From contig JAFRLI010000278.1 in the NCBI GenBank assembly GCA_017431255.1, positions 1 to 32,060 of the forward strand: 32,060 bases of DNA, given 5' to 3'. Below the pieces are notes generated by a model. That model was given only the letters and a program-made list of their open reading frames with translations, did no database searches and was not told the origin of the DNA. This stretch comes from Victivallales bacterium (lineage in GTDB: Bacteria; Verrucomicrobiota; Lentisphaeria; Oligosphaerales; Oligosphaeraceae). A program made the translations under genes and the position numbers. Of this stretch, positions 1-8,511 are shown piece after piece. Every line of letters starts with the position of its first letter. The stretch's first letter is position 1.

Positions 1-667
1 AGTTGAGCCAGGTAATGAACCGCTTCCAGTCGAGTTTCGCGAGATTGACAGCGTAGTCGCGAGGTTCGACCTGGTTCCAGTCCGTGAAGCAATGGCTCCA
101 GAACCCGCACCAGTACTGCCGATTGAGTTCCTCAAGCGTCCTGTAGCGGCGTTTGAGGAAGTCGTGGAAGGCATCGCGGCATTTCGGGCAGTAGCAGACA
201 TTCGAGAACTCGTTGTTGATATGCCAGCCCGCCAGCGCGGGATGCTTTGCGTAGCGTTGCGCCAGTGCGCGGTCGATGGCCGCCGCCTTCGTGCGAAGAA
301 TCTCGGAGGAATAGCAGCAATTCTGCCGGGAATCGTAGTGTCTGCGCACGCCGTGCTCGTCCATATCAGCGGTTTCGGGATATTTCGTGGCAAGCCAGGA
401 GGGCCGTGCGGCGGTCGGCGTGGCGAGGAAGATTTTCTTGCCATTGGCGGCGGCACGGTCCATAATGTCGTCCAGCCAGGCAAAGTCATAGACACCTTCC
501 TGCACCTCAAGTTTCCCCCAGGAGAAGATGCCGACAGAGAAGGTGTTGCAGTGCGCCAAATCCATCAGGCGGAAGTCCTCGTCGATGATTTCCGGGGTTT
601 CGAGCCATTGGTCTGGGTTCCAGTCGCCGCCGTGCAGGATGTGGGGATAGTTGGGAAGAATTGGCAT
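1..667 (-). CDS. GH42 beta-galactosidase, N-terminal part (runs off left edge)
   Basis: The frame is open from ATG at 667 to the window edge, giving 222 residues of a protein usually about 650-700 long. It begins with the GGDWNPDQW signature near residues 13-21 that is typical of GH42 (usual form GGDYNPEQW). It continues through the first part of a TIM barrel to HINNEF, where Glu153 is in the position of the family acid/base. The Cys cluster NVCYCPKC (157-163) plus the Cys pair near 117-118 match the zinc-binding cysteines of many GH42 enzymes. The expected reaction is release of terminal beta-galactose from oligosaccharides. No signal peptide is present, so the enzyme is probably cytoplasmic. 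It starts 15 nt after the GntR regulator stop and is the last visible gene of the operon. No good Shine-Dalgarno is seen, so translation may depend on coupling. The nucleophile Glu lies outside the window. Confidence 0.9.
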   Translation of the reverse strand, partial: MPILPNYPHILHGGDWNPDQWLETPEIIDEDFRLMDLAHCNTFSVGIFSWGKLEVQEGVYDFAWLDDIMDRAAANGKKIFLATPTAARPSWLATKYPETADMDEHGVRRHYDSRQNCCYSSEILRTKAAAIDRALAQRYAKHPALAGWHINNEFSNVCYCPKCRDAFHDFLKRRYRTLEELNRQYWCGFWSHCFTDWNQVEPRDYAVNLAKLDWKRFITWLN

Positions 668-682
668 GGTGGGAGGTATAAG

Positions 683-1741
683 TCAAGGGGTGACGGGTGG
701 CCATTGTTCCACAACGATGTCGCGCGTCTGGACAAGGGGAGGCAGGGAGGGAGAAGTCATGCGGCGTTCCAGAAGTTCCGCCGCCGCTTTGGCTAGTTCC
801 TGATACGGGGTCCGGACATACATTCCCCTGTACGGGATGGTGTGTTGTTCTGGATCGCTGGTAGAAAGCGTCAGAATCTTTTCCGTGTCCAAACCGTGCT
901 CTTCAACCAGACGAACGTACCAGGGCAGCCATTCCTGGTTGAGAATGAACAAGTCGGGCGGTTCCGCAAGGAAAATCTGGTCCAACATCGCCTCCATGTT
1001 ATGGTCCAGGGGTTCGAAAGCATCGACCGTCCCCTGGAACCCGATGCCCTTCAGGTACTCCTTCCAAGACGCGATGACACTCCGCGCCTGCAGGATGAAA
1101 ACCCGTTGGCAACGACGATGCGCCAGGAGAACCTTAAGACGCTCATAGACAGTATTCCGCCCCACCACGCAGTCAAGTCCAGCGGGCGGCGGTGGCGACG
1201 CCAAAGAGGTGGAGACCGAAACCACGGGGAACTCCTTCCCCAGAACAGCCAGCTTGTCCATCCAAGGGAAGTCCCAGGCGATGATTCCGTCCAAGTGGTA
1301 CAGTTCGATGTCCGTCTTGAGTTCCTCGAGCTTGCTCCCCCCGTTGTCAAGGAGACGTACGAAGAGACCGCGGTCGTAGAGAGCGAAACCCTGCGCACTC
1401 ATGATTTCCCATTGCCTGCGCATGCACAGGAACTGGTCCCCGCTCCCCACCTTGATCCCAATGATCTTTCGGGGCGCGACCTTCGGCGGCGACGAGAACT
1501 GCAGGGGATTCAGATAGGTTCCTTTCCCGTGCACACCGATGATGTACCCCTCCCTGGACAGCTGCTCCAGCGCTAGTCGCGCCGTGCTTCTGGCGATGCC
1601 GAAACGGGCGGCGATTTCCCGCGACGAGGGGATCCGCACGTTGGGGTTGTGGTTGTGGTAGAGAAGGTCCATCACGAAGTAGCGAACCCGCAGGGTGGCA
1701 GAGATGGATGTCTTGCTGTTTTTGGAGAAACTAGACTTCAT
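683..1741 (-). CDS. GntR-family transcriptional regulator with LacI-type sensor domain
   Basis: 352 residues. The N-terminus carries a winged helix-turn-helix of the GntR type (about residues 12-75). It includes RIPSSREIAARFGIARST and the wing GYIIGVHGKGTYL. The C-terminal two thirds, from IIGIKVGSG onward, look like a periplasmic-binding-protein-fold ligand domain of LacI/GalR type (ELYHLDGIIAWDF, FPVVSVST). This hybrid architecture is known from AraR-like sugar regulators. The start at 1741 is chosen because its ATG lies inside the last codons of the metallophosphoesterase gene (11-nt overlap), which suggests translational coupling. A longer frame beginning at 2098 would be buried in that gene and adds no recognisable domain. 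It is the likely local regulator of this operon, possibly acting at the 11-bp repeats near 12846-12893. Inducer unknown. Confidence 0.85.
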   Translation of the reverse strand: MKSSFSKNSKTSISATLRVRYFVMDLLYHNHNPNVRIPSSREIAARFGIARSTARLALEQLSREGYIIGVHGKGTYLNPLQFSSPPKVAPRKIIGIKVGSGDQFLCMRRQWEIMSAQGFALYDRGLFVRLLDNGGSKLEELKTDIELYHLDGIIAWDFPWMDKLAVLGKEFPVVSVSTSLASPPPPAGLDCVVGRNTVYERLKVLLAHRRCQRVFILQARSVIASWKEYLKGIGFQGTVDAFEPLDHNMEAMLDQIFLAEPPDLFILNQEWLPWYVRLVEEHGLDTEKILTLSTSDPEQHTIPYRGMYVRTPYQELAKAAAELLERRMTSPSLPPLVQTRDIVVEQWPPVTP

Positions 1742-3509
1742 AACGCTGTAACGAGGTGTTTTCGGAAAGGAGTGTTCCGTCGTCGGAAACCTGGAACTCG
1801 TCAAACACGGCACCGGTTGAGTCGAGTCCCTGAACCTTGCATACGCCTGGTGCGATGTCCGCGAGGAATGCGGAGGTCTGGGGGCATCCGCCCGGAACGG
1901 CGCGGTGCGGACCACTGATCGCCGCGACGGTGTACTTCGCGTCGGGCGAAGTGGCATAGGCGGGCTTGTGATCCCCGAAGGAGCGAATCGCACTCGTTCC
2001 TGGGATGCTGCGCGTGTAGAGGTGCGTGTGCCCACACAGCCAGAACGCCAGCGGATGCAGCGGATGTGCCCCGCCAAACAATCGTTCCACCGGTCCACGG
2101 AAGTTGTCCGTCATAAAATGAAAGACATCCTCCAGCGAGAAGTATCCGTAGTGGCTCAGAACGATGCGGCGTGCCGCCGTACGAAACTCCTTGGTGCGGA
2201 CGGCACGGAAAAGCCACTGGCGTTCGGCGGAAATGAACGCCTCGTCGTCGTTTAATGTGCAATAGGGGTGCATCTTCGGGTCGTACATGGCAGGCTTGTC
2301 CTCCCAGGCATCGAGCACGAGGAACGCAGTTTCGCCGTAGCGGAACTGGTAATAGGTGTTGCCAGAGGGATGGTGGAAATATCGTCCCCACGCGACGCGG
2401 TCGTCGCCGCGTAGTTCGTGGTTTCCGCGCACAAAAACGATGGGCTGCTCGCCTTTGGTCAGTTTGGCGAGAAACTGGAGGTAGTCGCGTGCGACGTCGT
2501 TTTCGAAGTCGCCGATGCCGTCGTTCATATCGCCCAGGGTGACTATAAAGTCGCATTGGGCGCCCTTGCCATTGCGGTAGAAGTCCTCAATGAACTTCAG
2601 GCGTTGCTCGCGTGGAAACTGCAAGTCGCCGAAGGCCAGATATTTGCAGGTTTTCGATTCGCGGTCTGGCACGCGGAACGTCCGGAAGGCGGTCTTTCCG
2701 GGAAAGAAGGTCTCCTCGCGCGTGGCAGGATCACGAAGGAAGACGCGATAGTCGTAGCGTGCGCCGGGCCGTAGACCCGTCAAATCAATTTGGTGATGCT
2801 CGTCGCGCGTGATGAGGTGTCCGCATTCCTGATGCCAGATGCGCTTCCAGGGCTGCCTGCTACCATGAAGCCGCAAATCCACGCCTCCGGGCTGGATTCC
2901 GTGCGAGATAAATGCAATGCTCATACGACCGACATCGGGATTCATAAGCCAAGGTCCCGCCAACAGTTGCGGAAGCGGTTTTCGCAGAGAGCGCAAAGTC
3001 TGGATGGGCGATACAGCCTCAGTGACGTCCGCGCCAGGACGCGGTGCCCAGGCGAAGCGGAAGCCATTGCTGCCGCTACGGGCATAGATGGCAACCAGGC
3101 TGCTCCCGGCGCGAAACGGGACGTCGATGATGTGGTTGTCGGGGCCGACGTTTTCGCAGCCGTTTCCCGTTCCAAGCCGATTTATCACACATTTGCCGTT
3201 CACGTAGACTGCATACCACCAATCTCCACCCACACCCAGACGGAACAGACCCTCCTTCGCGCAATCCAGTTCGCAATATGCCATCGCAAACTCCATCGCC
3301 GTCCCTCGTTTCAAACCCAGCACTGGTAGAAAATCCAGAACCCCGTCCTTCATCGCAATGGCAACGGGCTTCGTCCTGCCACCTTTCCCGTCCGTCATCG
3401 AATCAGGGATCTTTCCGCAGAAATCCTGCGGCTGCGCCAACGGCCCCAGCCCCAGAAACACCTTCCACAAGACCTCAAATCCGTTCCAATCCAATTGCTT
3501 CCTTGACAT
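1731..3509 (-). CDS. Calcineurin-like metallophosphoesterase with N-terminal beta domains
   Basis: 592 residues. The five metallophosphoesterase blocks are all visible: FGDLQF (about 294), LGDMND (about 326), RGNHEL (about 362), LSHYGY (about 452) and CGHTHLY (about 494). The dinuclear metal site should therefore be intact. The first roughly 120 residues (FRLGVGGDWWYAVYVNGK) resemble a PA14/jelly-roll-like beta domain. Residues about 170-280 (HQIDLTGLRPGARYDYRVFL) resemble the fibronectin-III-like domain in front of purple acid phosphatases. The start at 3509 is chosen over an in-frame ATG 24 nt upstream because AAGGAGAG precedes it at the right spacing. No signal peptide is evident. It overlaps the GntR gene by 11 nt, so it belongs to the glycan operon although separated from the esterase gene by a 480-bp gap. 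The substrate cannot be read from sequence; a phosphomonoester or phosphodiester on a glycan is possible. Confidence 0.8.
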   Translation of the reverse strand: MSRKQLDWNGFEVLWKVFLGLGPLAQPQDFCGKIPDSMTDGKGGRTKPVAIAMKDGVLDFLPVLGLKRGTAMEFAMAYCELDCAKEGLFRLGVGGDWWYAVYVNGKCVINRLGTGNGCENVGPDNHIIDVPFRAGSSLVAIYARSGSNGFRFAWAPRPGADVTEAVSPIQTLRSLRKPLPQLLAGPWLMNPDVGRMSIAFISHGIQPGGVDLRLHGSRQPWKRIWHQECGHLITRDEHHQIDLTGLRPGARYDYRVFLRDPATREETFFPGKTAFRTFRVPDRESKTCKYLAFGDLQFPREQRLKFIEDFYRNGKGAQCDFIVTLGDMNDGIGDFENDVARDYLQFLAKLTKGEQPIVFVRGNHELRGDDRVAWGRYFHHPSGNTYYQFRYGETAFLVLDAWEDKPAMYDPKMHPYCTLNDDEAFISAERQWLFRAVRTKEFRTAARRIVLSHYGYFSLEDVFHFMTDNFRGPVERLFGGAHPLHPLAFWLCGHTHLYTRSIPGTSAIRSFGDHKPAYATSPDAKYTVAAISGPHRAVPGGCPQTSAFLADIAPGVCKVQGLDSTGAVFDEFQVSDDGTLLSENTSLQRYEV

Positions 3510-3610
3510 GAACTCTCCTTGCATTGTTTTCAAATCTCTTCTCTAATGTAACTCCTTCTTCGCCTCCTGCAAGTCCCCCATCCCCAATAGCAACAGCAGA
3601 ATTGCAAGGA

Positions 3611-3751
3611 AATTGCAAAACTCTCCTCCCAACCGCCTTCACGACACGGCGCGATGGACTCATTGCTCAAACCCGGTGTGGCACCACACCGCACCTTTGC
3701 TCTTCACCCTCGCTTGCGGCGTCTTGGCGGTTGAACGGTAGTTTTGCAATT
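3611..3751 (+). repeat. Palindromic 141-bp repeat element, copy A (MITE-like)
   Basis: Begins AATTGCAAAACT and ends with its exact inverse AGTTTTGCAATT. A second nested pair, AACCGCC with GGCGGTT, lies inside, and at the centre is a hairpin GGTGTGG-CA-CCACACC (3675-3690). Read in reverse, the element at 13371-13512 is nearly the same sequence, so this is a dispersed element and not a chance palindrome. It contains no credible coding frame. The termini extend to GGTAATTGCAAAACT when the right end is read inward. It lies in the gap that splits the glycan operon into an upstream and a downstream half. Mobility is inferred from shape; no transposase is encoded in the window. Confidence 0.8.
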
Positions 3752-3992
3752 ACCTCTTGCGAAAGTGTGCAATGCCTCCGTCACAGACATTGGCGTCACA
3801 TAGGATAAAAATGATCGCCCGTGCTTGCGCAGGATCGTCCTCCGGGCAGCAAGCTCAACGAGTGCGATTTCCAACCACAAGCAGGGCGGTCCACGCAGCG
3901 CGGGCGTCCACTTCCGTTCCATAGCACACCAATGTCAGTCCGTGAATTTTGCAATAACCTCCAAAGCATTCACTGTCATTCCATGTCCCCAT
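3752..3992. other. Non-coding gap with a degenerate repeat end
   Basis: No credible gene. GACATTGG near 3787 and CCAATGTC near 3929 are inverted to each other. GCAATAACCTCC (3951-3962) resembles the right end of the palindromic elements (GCAATTACCTC). This looks like a decayed relative of the neighbouring element. The short stretch 3510-3610 before copy A also lacks a gene but carries an extra AATTGCAA at 3600-3607. No clear promoter for the downstream metallophosphoesterase gene could be fixed. Confidence 0.35.
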
Positions 3993-5984
3993 TCACTCGG
4001 AAATGGTAGGCGCAGGGAGACCTGTGTCGTTGGTGAGGTTGCCATTGGGCCAGCACGCCCAATTGTACCGTACACGTTGCGGATTCGGGACGGACTCTGC
4101 AGAGACAAGGAGGGTATTCCCGTCAATGAAGACATTGGCGGAGACGAAATGCCCGTCCGGTCCGGCGATCTCAAATCCGCGGATCGGCTGATCGTCGGAG
4201 GCGTGCAGGTTATCACTCCAATCGAAGAAAAGCCGAAGGCATCCTTCTGCGTCTGTGTGCGATGAGCGAAATCGTGGTCCTTCGGGAACGATGCTTTTGT
4301 CCCCGTAGACGTAGTGGAACGCAAGACGTGCGAGTCGGATGGCGACGGAGCGTTTGTCGTGCGGGTGGATTTCGTGTTCCTCCCCGAGGTCGGTGACGGT
4401 GCACAAGGCACAGTTCGGGAGGCGTTGTGCGACCAGTCGCTGCTGATTCTGGATGGCAAGCCAGTTCTGTTCGAACTTGGTGCTTTCCGACGAGGTTGGA
4501 AGGCGGTAGTTTGCCAGTTGCACGATGAGAAACGGAAGTTCCCCCATTCCCCAGCGAAAACGCCAGTCCTCTATCAGAGCCTGCAGCTTAAGACCGTAGT
4601 CTTTGGAATAGTTCTCGTAATTGGTGTCGGTCTCCCCCTGATACCAAAGAACGCCTCGAATGGGGAACGGAATGACGGGACGCACCATCCCGTCAAACAG
4701 GCAGTGCATCGCATTGAAGTTGAAGGGATGCGCATCTCTGGGCAGCCCTGCATTCCGTGCGAACGTCAGGACTTTCGGAACGATGGTATATTCGGCATGC
4801 GCAAGCCACCTCCCTGCCAGAGGGAGCTTCCGCCCGTCCGCCTCATCCGCCAACTCCAGAAAATACTCCTCGGAAAGTCCCGTGAAGCCTCCGCCGAAGA
4901 AAAAAGAGAAGCCACGCACTGCCACCAGGTGCTCGCGGCCGCGCGTAAGTTCCTTCGGAATGACGTAGTGGCGCGTTTCGGCCCAATGGCACTGCTCAAA
5001 GCCTGTTCCCGTAGCACCGACCTGCATTCCGTCGAAATAAGTCGTGTCGTGCTTATCCACGCCGCCAAGATGAAGAATCAGGGGCTTGCCCTCCCATTCG
5101 ACGGGAATCGTGACATGACGACGGCACCAGGTCGCGCCCAGACCATTGACACGCTGTTCCATCCAGGAGCCAGGAACTTGCATGGAAGCCCAGTCGGAAT
5201 CGTTGAAGTCAGGACGGGCCCAACCGCGCTCCACGCCTTGGTTTCCGGAGTCGGGGGAGGTGACTGCGGCGAAGTTCAATTTTGCACCGCTAGGAGGCTG
5301 GCGTTTCAGGTCCAGGCCCGGCATTCGCCAGAAATCAGGACTTCCAATGCGATTTTCCAGTTCCAGCAACTCTGCTCTGCAGCAAGGAAGCTGGAGGAGT
5401 TTTTCGTGGCTGATCCAGCTGTGGATGTGGGTGCCACCCCAGTTGCAGCTCACAATCCCGACAGGCACCTGGAGGTGCTTTCGCAACTGCAAAGCGAACC
5501 AGGCTCCTACCGCTGTAAATGCAGGGGCGTTCTTGGCGTTCGAGCATTTCCATTCCACCGACACGGTCTGCTCGACGGTTCCAAGGGACTGCTGGGCAAC
5601 CTCAGCCAGCCGCAGAAATGGATCGTCGCCGCCCTGGCGCAAGTACTCCTCTGTCTGCGCCAATGGATCTCCCTGCGTAAATGTTTGCAGCGGATATTCC
5701 ATATTGGACTGCCCGCCCGCCAGCCACACCTCTCCGATGAGCACGTCTGTTACTCGGCACTCCTCCCCCGATGCCTCCGCCGAGACCGCCAGTTCATAAG
5801 GCCCCCCCGCCTCCATCGGCGGAAACCGCAGCAGAAACTCCCCTTGCCAACTCGACGGTGCCGCAATCTTCACTCCCGCCAACTTCCCCTCCACCAGGAC
5901 GCGTGGCGCACACCATCCCCAGACCGCCAGTGAACAGCCCCGCTGCAACACTGCCCCATCCGTAAACAAACTTGCCAAGCGCAT
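3993..5984 (-). CDS. Sialate O-acetylesterase-like SGNH hydrolase
   Basis: 663 residues, the usual length of the bacterial sialate O-acetylesterase (SASA) family. The nucleophile block AGGQSNMEYPL lies near residue 92, GVLWYQGETD near 448 and IHPHDK near 540, giving Ser, Gly/Asn-type oxyanion and Asp/His positions of an SGNH esterase. Between the first and second blocks lies an inserted beta domain (about 230-350) resembling the sugar-binding domain of GH2 enzymes, common in this family. The expected role is removal of O-acetyl groups from sialic acid or other acetylated sugars so that glycosidases can act. No signal peptide is seen. AGGAG is well placed before the ATG, 15 nt after the alpha-galactosidase stop. 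Specificity for sialate rather than acetylated plant glycans is not decidable here. Confidence 0.88.
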   Translation of the reverse strand: MRLASLFTDGAVLQRGCSLAVWGWCAPRVLVEGKLAGVKIAAPSSWQGEFLLRFPPMEAGGPYELAVSAEASGEECRVTDVLIGEVWLAGGQSNMEYPLQTFTQGDPLAQTEEYLRQGGDDPFLRLAEVAQQSLGTVEQTVSVEWKCSNAKNAPAFTAVGAWFALQLRKHLQVPVGIVSCNWGGTHIHSWISHEKLLQLPCCRAELLELENRIGSPDFWRMPGLDLKRQPPSGAKLNFAAVTSPDSGNQGVERGWARPDFNDSDWASMQVPGSWMEQRVNGLGATWCRRHVTIPVEWEGKPLILHLGGVDKHDTTYFDGMQVGATGTGFEQCHWAETRHYVIPKELTRGREHLVAVRGFSFFFGGGFTGLSEEYFLELADEADGRKLPLAGRWLAHAEYTIVPKVLTFARNAGLPRDAHPFNFNAMHCLFDGMVRPVIPFPIRGVLWYQGETDTNYENYSKDYGLKLQALIEDWRFRWGMGELPFLIVQLANYRLPTSSESTKFEQNWLAIQNQQRLVAQRLPNCALCTVTDLGEEHEIHPHDKRSVAIRLARLAFHYVYGDKSIVPEGPRFRSSHTDAEGCLRLFFDWSDNLHASDDQPIRGFEIAGPDGHFVSANVFIDGNTLLVSAESVPNPQRVRYNWACWPNGNLTNDTGLPAPTISE

Positions 5985-5999
5985 TCTTTCTCTCCTGTG

Positions 6000-7784
6000 C
6001 TATGCGGGGAAGAGCAGGTCTCCTGTATGAGGGGGAAGTTCCCGCGTGAGGAAACCATCCTCGAACGAGATGGTCCGACCCGACCAGCGCGAACACCAGC
6101 GACATGGCAGTTTACCCTGCGGAAAACGGATGACCTGCGGTTCGTCCTGAAGGTTGAAGAACCCCAGAACCGGTTGCCTCGTCCGTCTGCGGTACCCCAG
6201 CCAGATGCAGGGAATCTCCCGTTCGAAAAAGTCCACGGGGCGCATCTCCTCGAAGGCGTCAGGCTCATCCAGAAGCATCCGCGCCAATGCTAGGCGTTCG
6301 GGGGGAAGCGTCCCCATCCGGTCCGTCAGGAAGAAGGAACCACCCAGCATATAGAGCACGGAGGTCCACAGTTTCACCTCGTCTTCGGTCAATTGGTTGT
6401 TGTCCTTTCGTACGATAAGAACATCCGGGTCGTTCGTCCACAGTCGATGGTGCATGTAGTGGCGGCTGATGAGATTGCGCACGACATTGACGACGGCGGG
6501 TGCCTCGCTGTAGATGTGGTTTCCACGCTGCCAGTAGGGCGTGATGTCCGTGGAGACGCGAGTCGCGTCCACAATACCAATGGACGGGCCGGGGAGTGCG
6601 GTTCCAGCGAGCAGGAAGACATCGTCGCCGAGACCGTCGCGGATGGTCTGCAGGCCGCGTCGGTAGATTTGGCAGCGTGTGGCGTTGCGGTCATGGAAAA
6701 CGGCGTTCGATGAAGCGCAGAGGTGCGCCATGAAATCAAGTTTCACATAGCGGCAACCCGCCTCGCGGAATTGACGGAAGGTAGCTCGAAGCCATTCCTG
6801 GGCCTCGGGGCGCGTTACGTCCAGCAACCCCGTCCCGTGTCCTTCGCGCCATTGGTCCTGAACGAACAGTTCGCCCTCCGGAGTCCGAACCATATACTCG
6901 GGATGTTCCTGCCAGAGGCGCGAGGTCACTTCAATGCGGAACGGGGCCAGCCAAATGCCTGGCTTGAACCCCGACTCGGCGATACGCCGAAGCACAGGCA
7001 GAATGCCGTGCGGGAACCGGGGGGACGGAAGGAACCAGTCCCCGAGCGCGGGCTGGTAGCCGTCGTCTATCTGGAAATACTCAATGGGATACTCCTCACG
7101 GTGCTGCCGGAAGAACTCAAGATTCTCCAGCACGTCGCCCTCCGTGAGATTGGCAAAATAGGAATACCAGGAGCACCACCCGACGGGAATCGGATTGGCG
7201 AGGCGAGCACCCATACGCCTCCCCCAAACCGAGGCATACTCCTCCAGCAGCACGTATCCGTCACACCCATGAAGAACCAACAGCTCCTCCGAAACAACGT
7301 TCTCCCCAGACGCGACCTCAATTCCGTCCCCGAGAACATGCGCCTCCAGTCGCTGAATGCCTTCCGTTCCTATCTTCACCTCAATGCGGTTGAAGAAGTC
7401 ACCAGTGGTGACGAATCCCAGGAGAAGGCTCTCCCCGGCGGATGCATTTCGCAGAACCAGGACGTTTTCAGCGCAGAAGTGGTTCGGGGAATCTGCCTGG
7501 CGCGCTTTGGGTTCGGCAAGAAAGTATTGCAAGTACTTGGGGTTACCTAGGAAGTCGCATTCACCATAACGGTGCGTCCCAACGGCGGAGACGGTGTTCC
7601 ACCCGTCGCTGTAGACCTGCAGGTCCTCGCCCTTCCCCGGAAACGCAAAACCAGAAAAGACGATGCGTTCGAGGCGCAGGGAATGGCTGGCGGGATTCGT
7701 AAAACGGGCCCGTACGGTCTGCCCAAACTCCAGGGAGACATCCCATCGGCATCCGTCGGCGATGGCGTAGGCTTCAATCGGCAT
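6000..7784 (-). CDS. GH36-like alpha-galactosidase (clan GH-D)
   Basis: 594 residues. An N-terminal beta-sandwich (about 1-190) is followed by a TIM barrel that opens with VGWCSWYSYF and FQIDDGYQ (about 241). RYVKLDFM places the nucleophile Asp near residue 348, and DATRVSTDI places the acid/base Asp near 412, the pair expected in clan GH-D. A short C-terminal beta domain ends the protein. The expected reaction is hydrolysis of terminal alpha-galactosides; a related alpha-N-acetylgalactosaminidase activity cannot be excluded. No signal peptide. The start overlaps the end of the upstream gene by 11 nt and is preceded by GGGGAGG. It is shorter than classical GH36 enzymes (about 700 residues), which fits the smaller GH36/GH27-like subgroup. 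Confidence 0.87.
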   Translation of the reverse strand: MPIEAYAIADGCRWDVSLEFGQTVRARFTNPASHSLRLERIVFSGFAFPGKGEDLQVYSDGWNTVSAVGTHRYGECDFLGNPKYLQYFLAEPKARQADSPNHFCAENVLVLRNASAGESLLLGFVTTGDFFNRIEVKIGTEGIQRLEAHVLGDGIEVASGENVVSEELLVLHGCDGYVLLEEYASVWGRRMGARLANPIPVGWCSWYSYFANLTEGDVLENLEFFRQHREEYPIEYFQIDDGYQPALGDWFLPSPRFPHGILPVLRRIAESGFKPGIWLAPFRIEVTSRLWQEHPEYMVRTPEGELFVQDQWREGHGTGLLDVTRPEAQEWLRATFRQFREAGCRYVKLDFMAHLCASSNAVFHDRNATRCQIYRRGLQTIRDGLGDDVFLLAGTALPGPSIGIVDATRVSTDITPYWQRGNHIYSEAPAVVNVVRNLISRHYMHHRLWTNDPDVLIVRKDNNQLTEDEVKLWTSVLYMLGGSFFLTDRMGTLPPERLALARMLLDEPDAFEEMRPVDFFEREIPCIWLGYRRRTRQPVLGFFNLQDEPQVIRFPQGKLPCRWCSRWSGRTISFEDGFLTRELPPHTGDLLFPA

Positions 7785-8511
7785 GGTTCAGCCTCCCCTG
7801 CGGAACGTCGGGAACGACGGTCACCACGAGTTTGCGTAATTGAAGACTCCCCGTGAAATCTTGGAGTCCGATGGAAAGATGCCCCTCGGTAAGTTCGAAG
7901 CTCAACTGGCATTCGAAGACCAGTGGCTGCCAGCCGGAATCGTTCGGATTGACTGCGATTCCGTGCCACTTGCCACCCTTGGGGGTCTTTTCCAGAAACA
8001 TCACCTTGCCACCCCAGCCGCCTCGCGCCTGCGGGACAGGGGTGCCATGAAGACGGCACTCACAGGAGACGCGGATACGCCGCCCGCAAATGGTGGAAAG
8101 CGGCAGATGGCGGGTCCACATCCCTTTCGTGATTTCCAGCACCTGTCCTTCGGGGCTATCCTGAAGGAAGGAAGTGCACCGCTCATCGTTCGGTGGTCGA
8201 AAGCCTTTGCCGAAGTCCTCGGCATAAAGCACCATCGGCAACCCCGTCGTCCGCTTCCCAATCGCAGAGGATGGCCTGAAGTTGCCACCCCGAATCTGCG
8301 ACAGAAGGTCTTCCTGGATGGCGACCAGCGTCCCGAAGGTCTCCGCAGCCTGCTTCTTGCGGGCAATCTCCGCCTCCAGAAGCTCCGACTGCTTCTGCAA
8401 CAGCACCATTTCCTTCTCCATCGCAGACATTTCCACAAACCGAGCATCGTCTTGCTCATACGCTAGAAGAACGCCTGAAACAATGCTCAACAACAGGATG
8501 TTTTTCTTCAT
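7774..8511 (-). CDS. Secreted protein of unknown function with coiled coil and beta-rich C-terminus
   Basis: 245 residues, not recognised as a named family. The first roughly 17 residues (MKKNILLLSIVSGVLLA) form a signal peptide. Residues about 28-75 are a charged heptad-like stretch (MEKEMVLLQKQSELLEAEIARK) expected to form a coiled coil. The rest (about 90-240) is beta-rich with aromatic and Gly positions (GGWGGKVMFLEKTPKGGKWHGI) reminiscent of a carbohydrate-binding jelly roll, but no diagnostic motif is visible. Its ATG overlaps the GH2 stop as ATGA and has an AAGGAGG site. The neighbouring GH2 protein also has a coiled coil near residues 352-415, so the two exported proteins may associate. 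That is inference. Confidence 0.6.
   Translation of the reverse strand: MKKNILLLSIVSGVLLAYEQDDARFVEMSAMEKEMVLLQKQSELLEAEIARKKQAAETFGTLVAIQEDLLSQIRGGNFRPSSAIGKRTTGLPMVLYAEDFGKGFRPPNDERCTSFLQDSPEGQVLEITKGMWTRHLPLSTICGRRIRVSCECRLHGTPVPQARGGWGGKVMFLEKTPKGGKWHGIAVNPNDSGWQPLVFECQLSFELTEGHLSIGLQDFTGSLQLRKLVVTVVPDVPQGRLNHAD

Noticed and set aside
92-796. 234-codon plus-strand frame at the left edge.
   Set aside because: Antisense to the truncated GH42 gene, whose GGDWNPDQW and HINNEF motifs are on the minus strand.
683-2098. 471-residue version of the GntR regulator.
   Set aside because: The additional 119 residues would be coded inside the metallophosphoesterase gene and have no domain; the ATG at 1741 fits the wHTH start.
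4314-5933. 539-codon plus-strand frame.
   Set aside because: Exactly antisense to the sialate O-acetylesterase gene; composition and lack of motifs mark it as a shadow.
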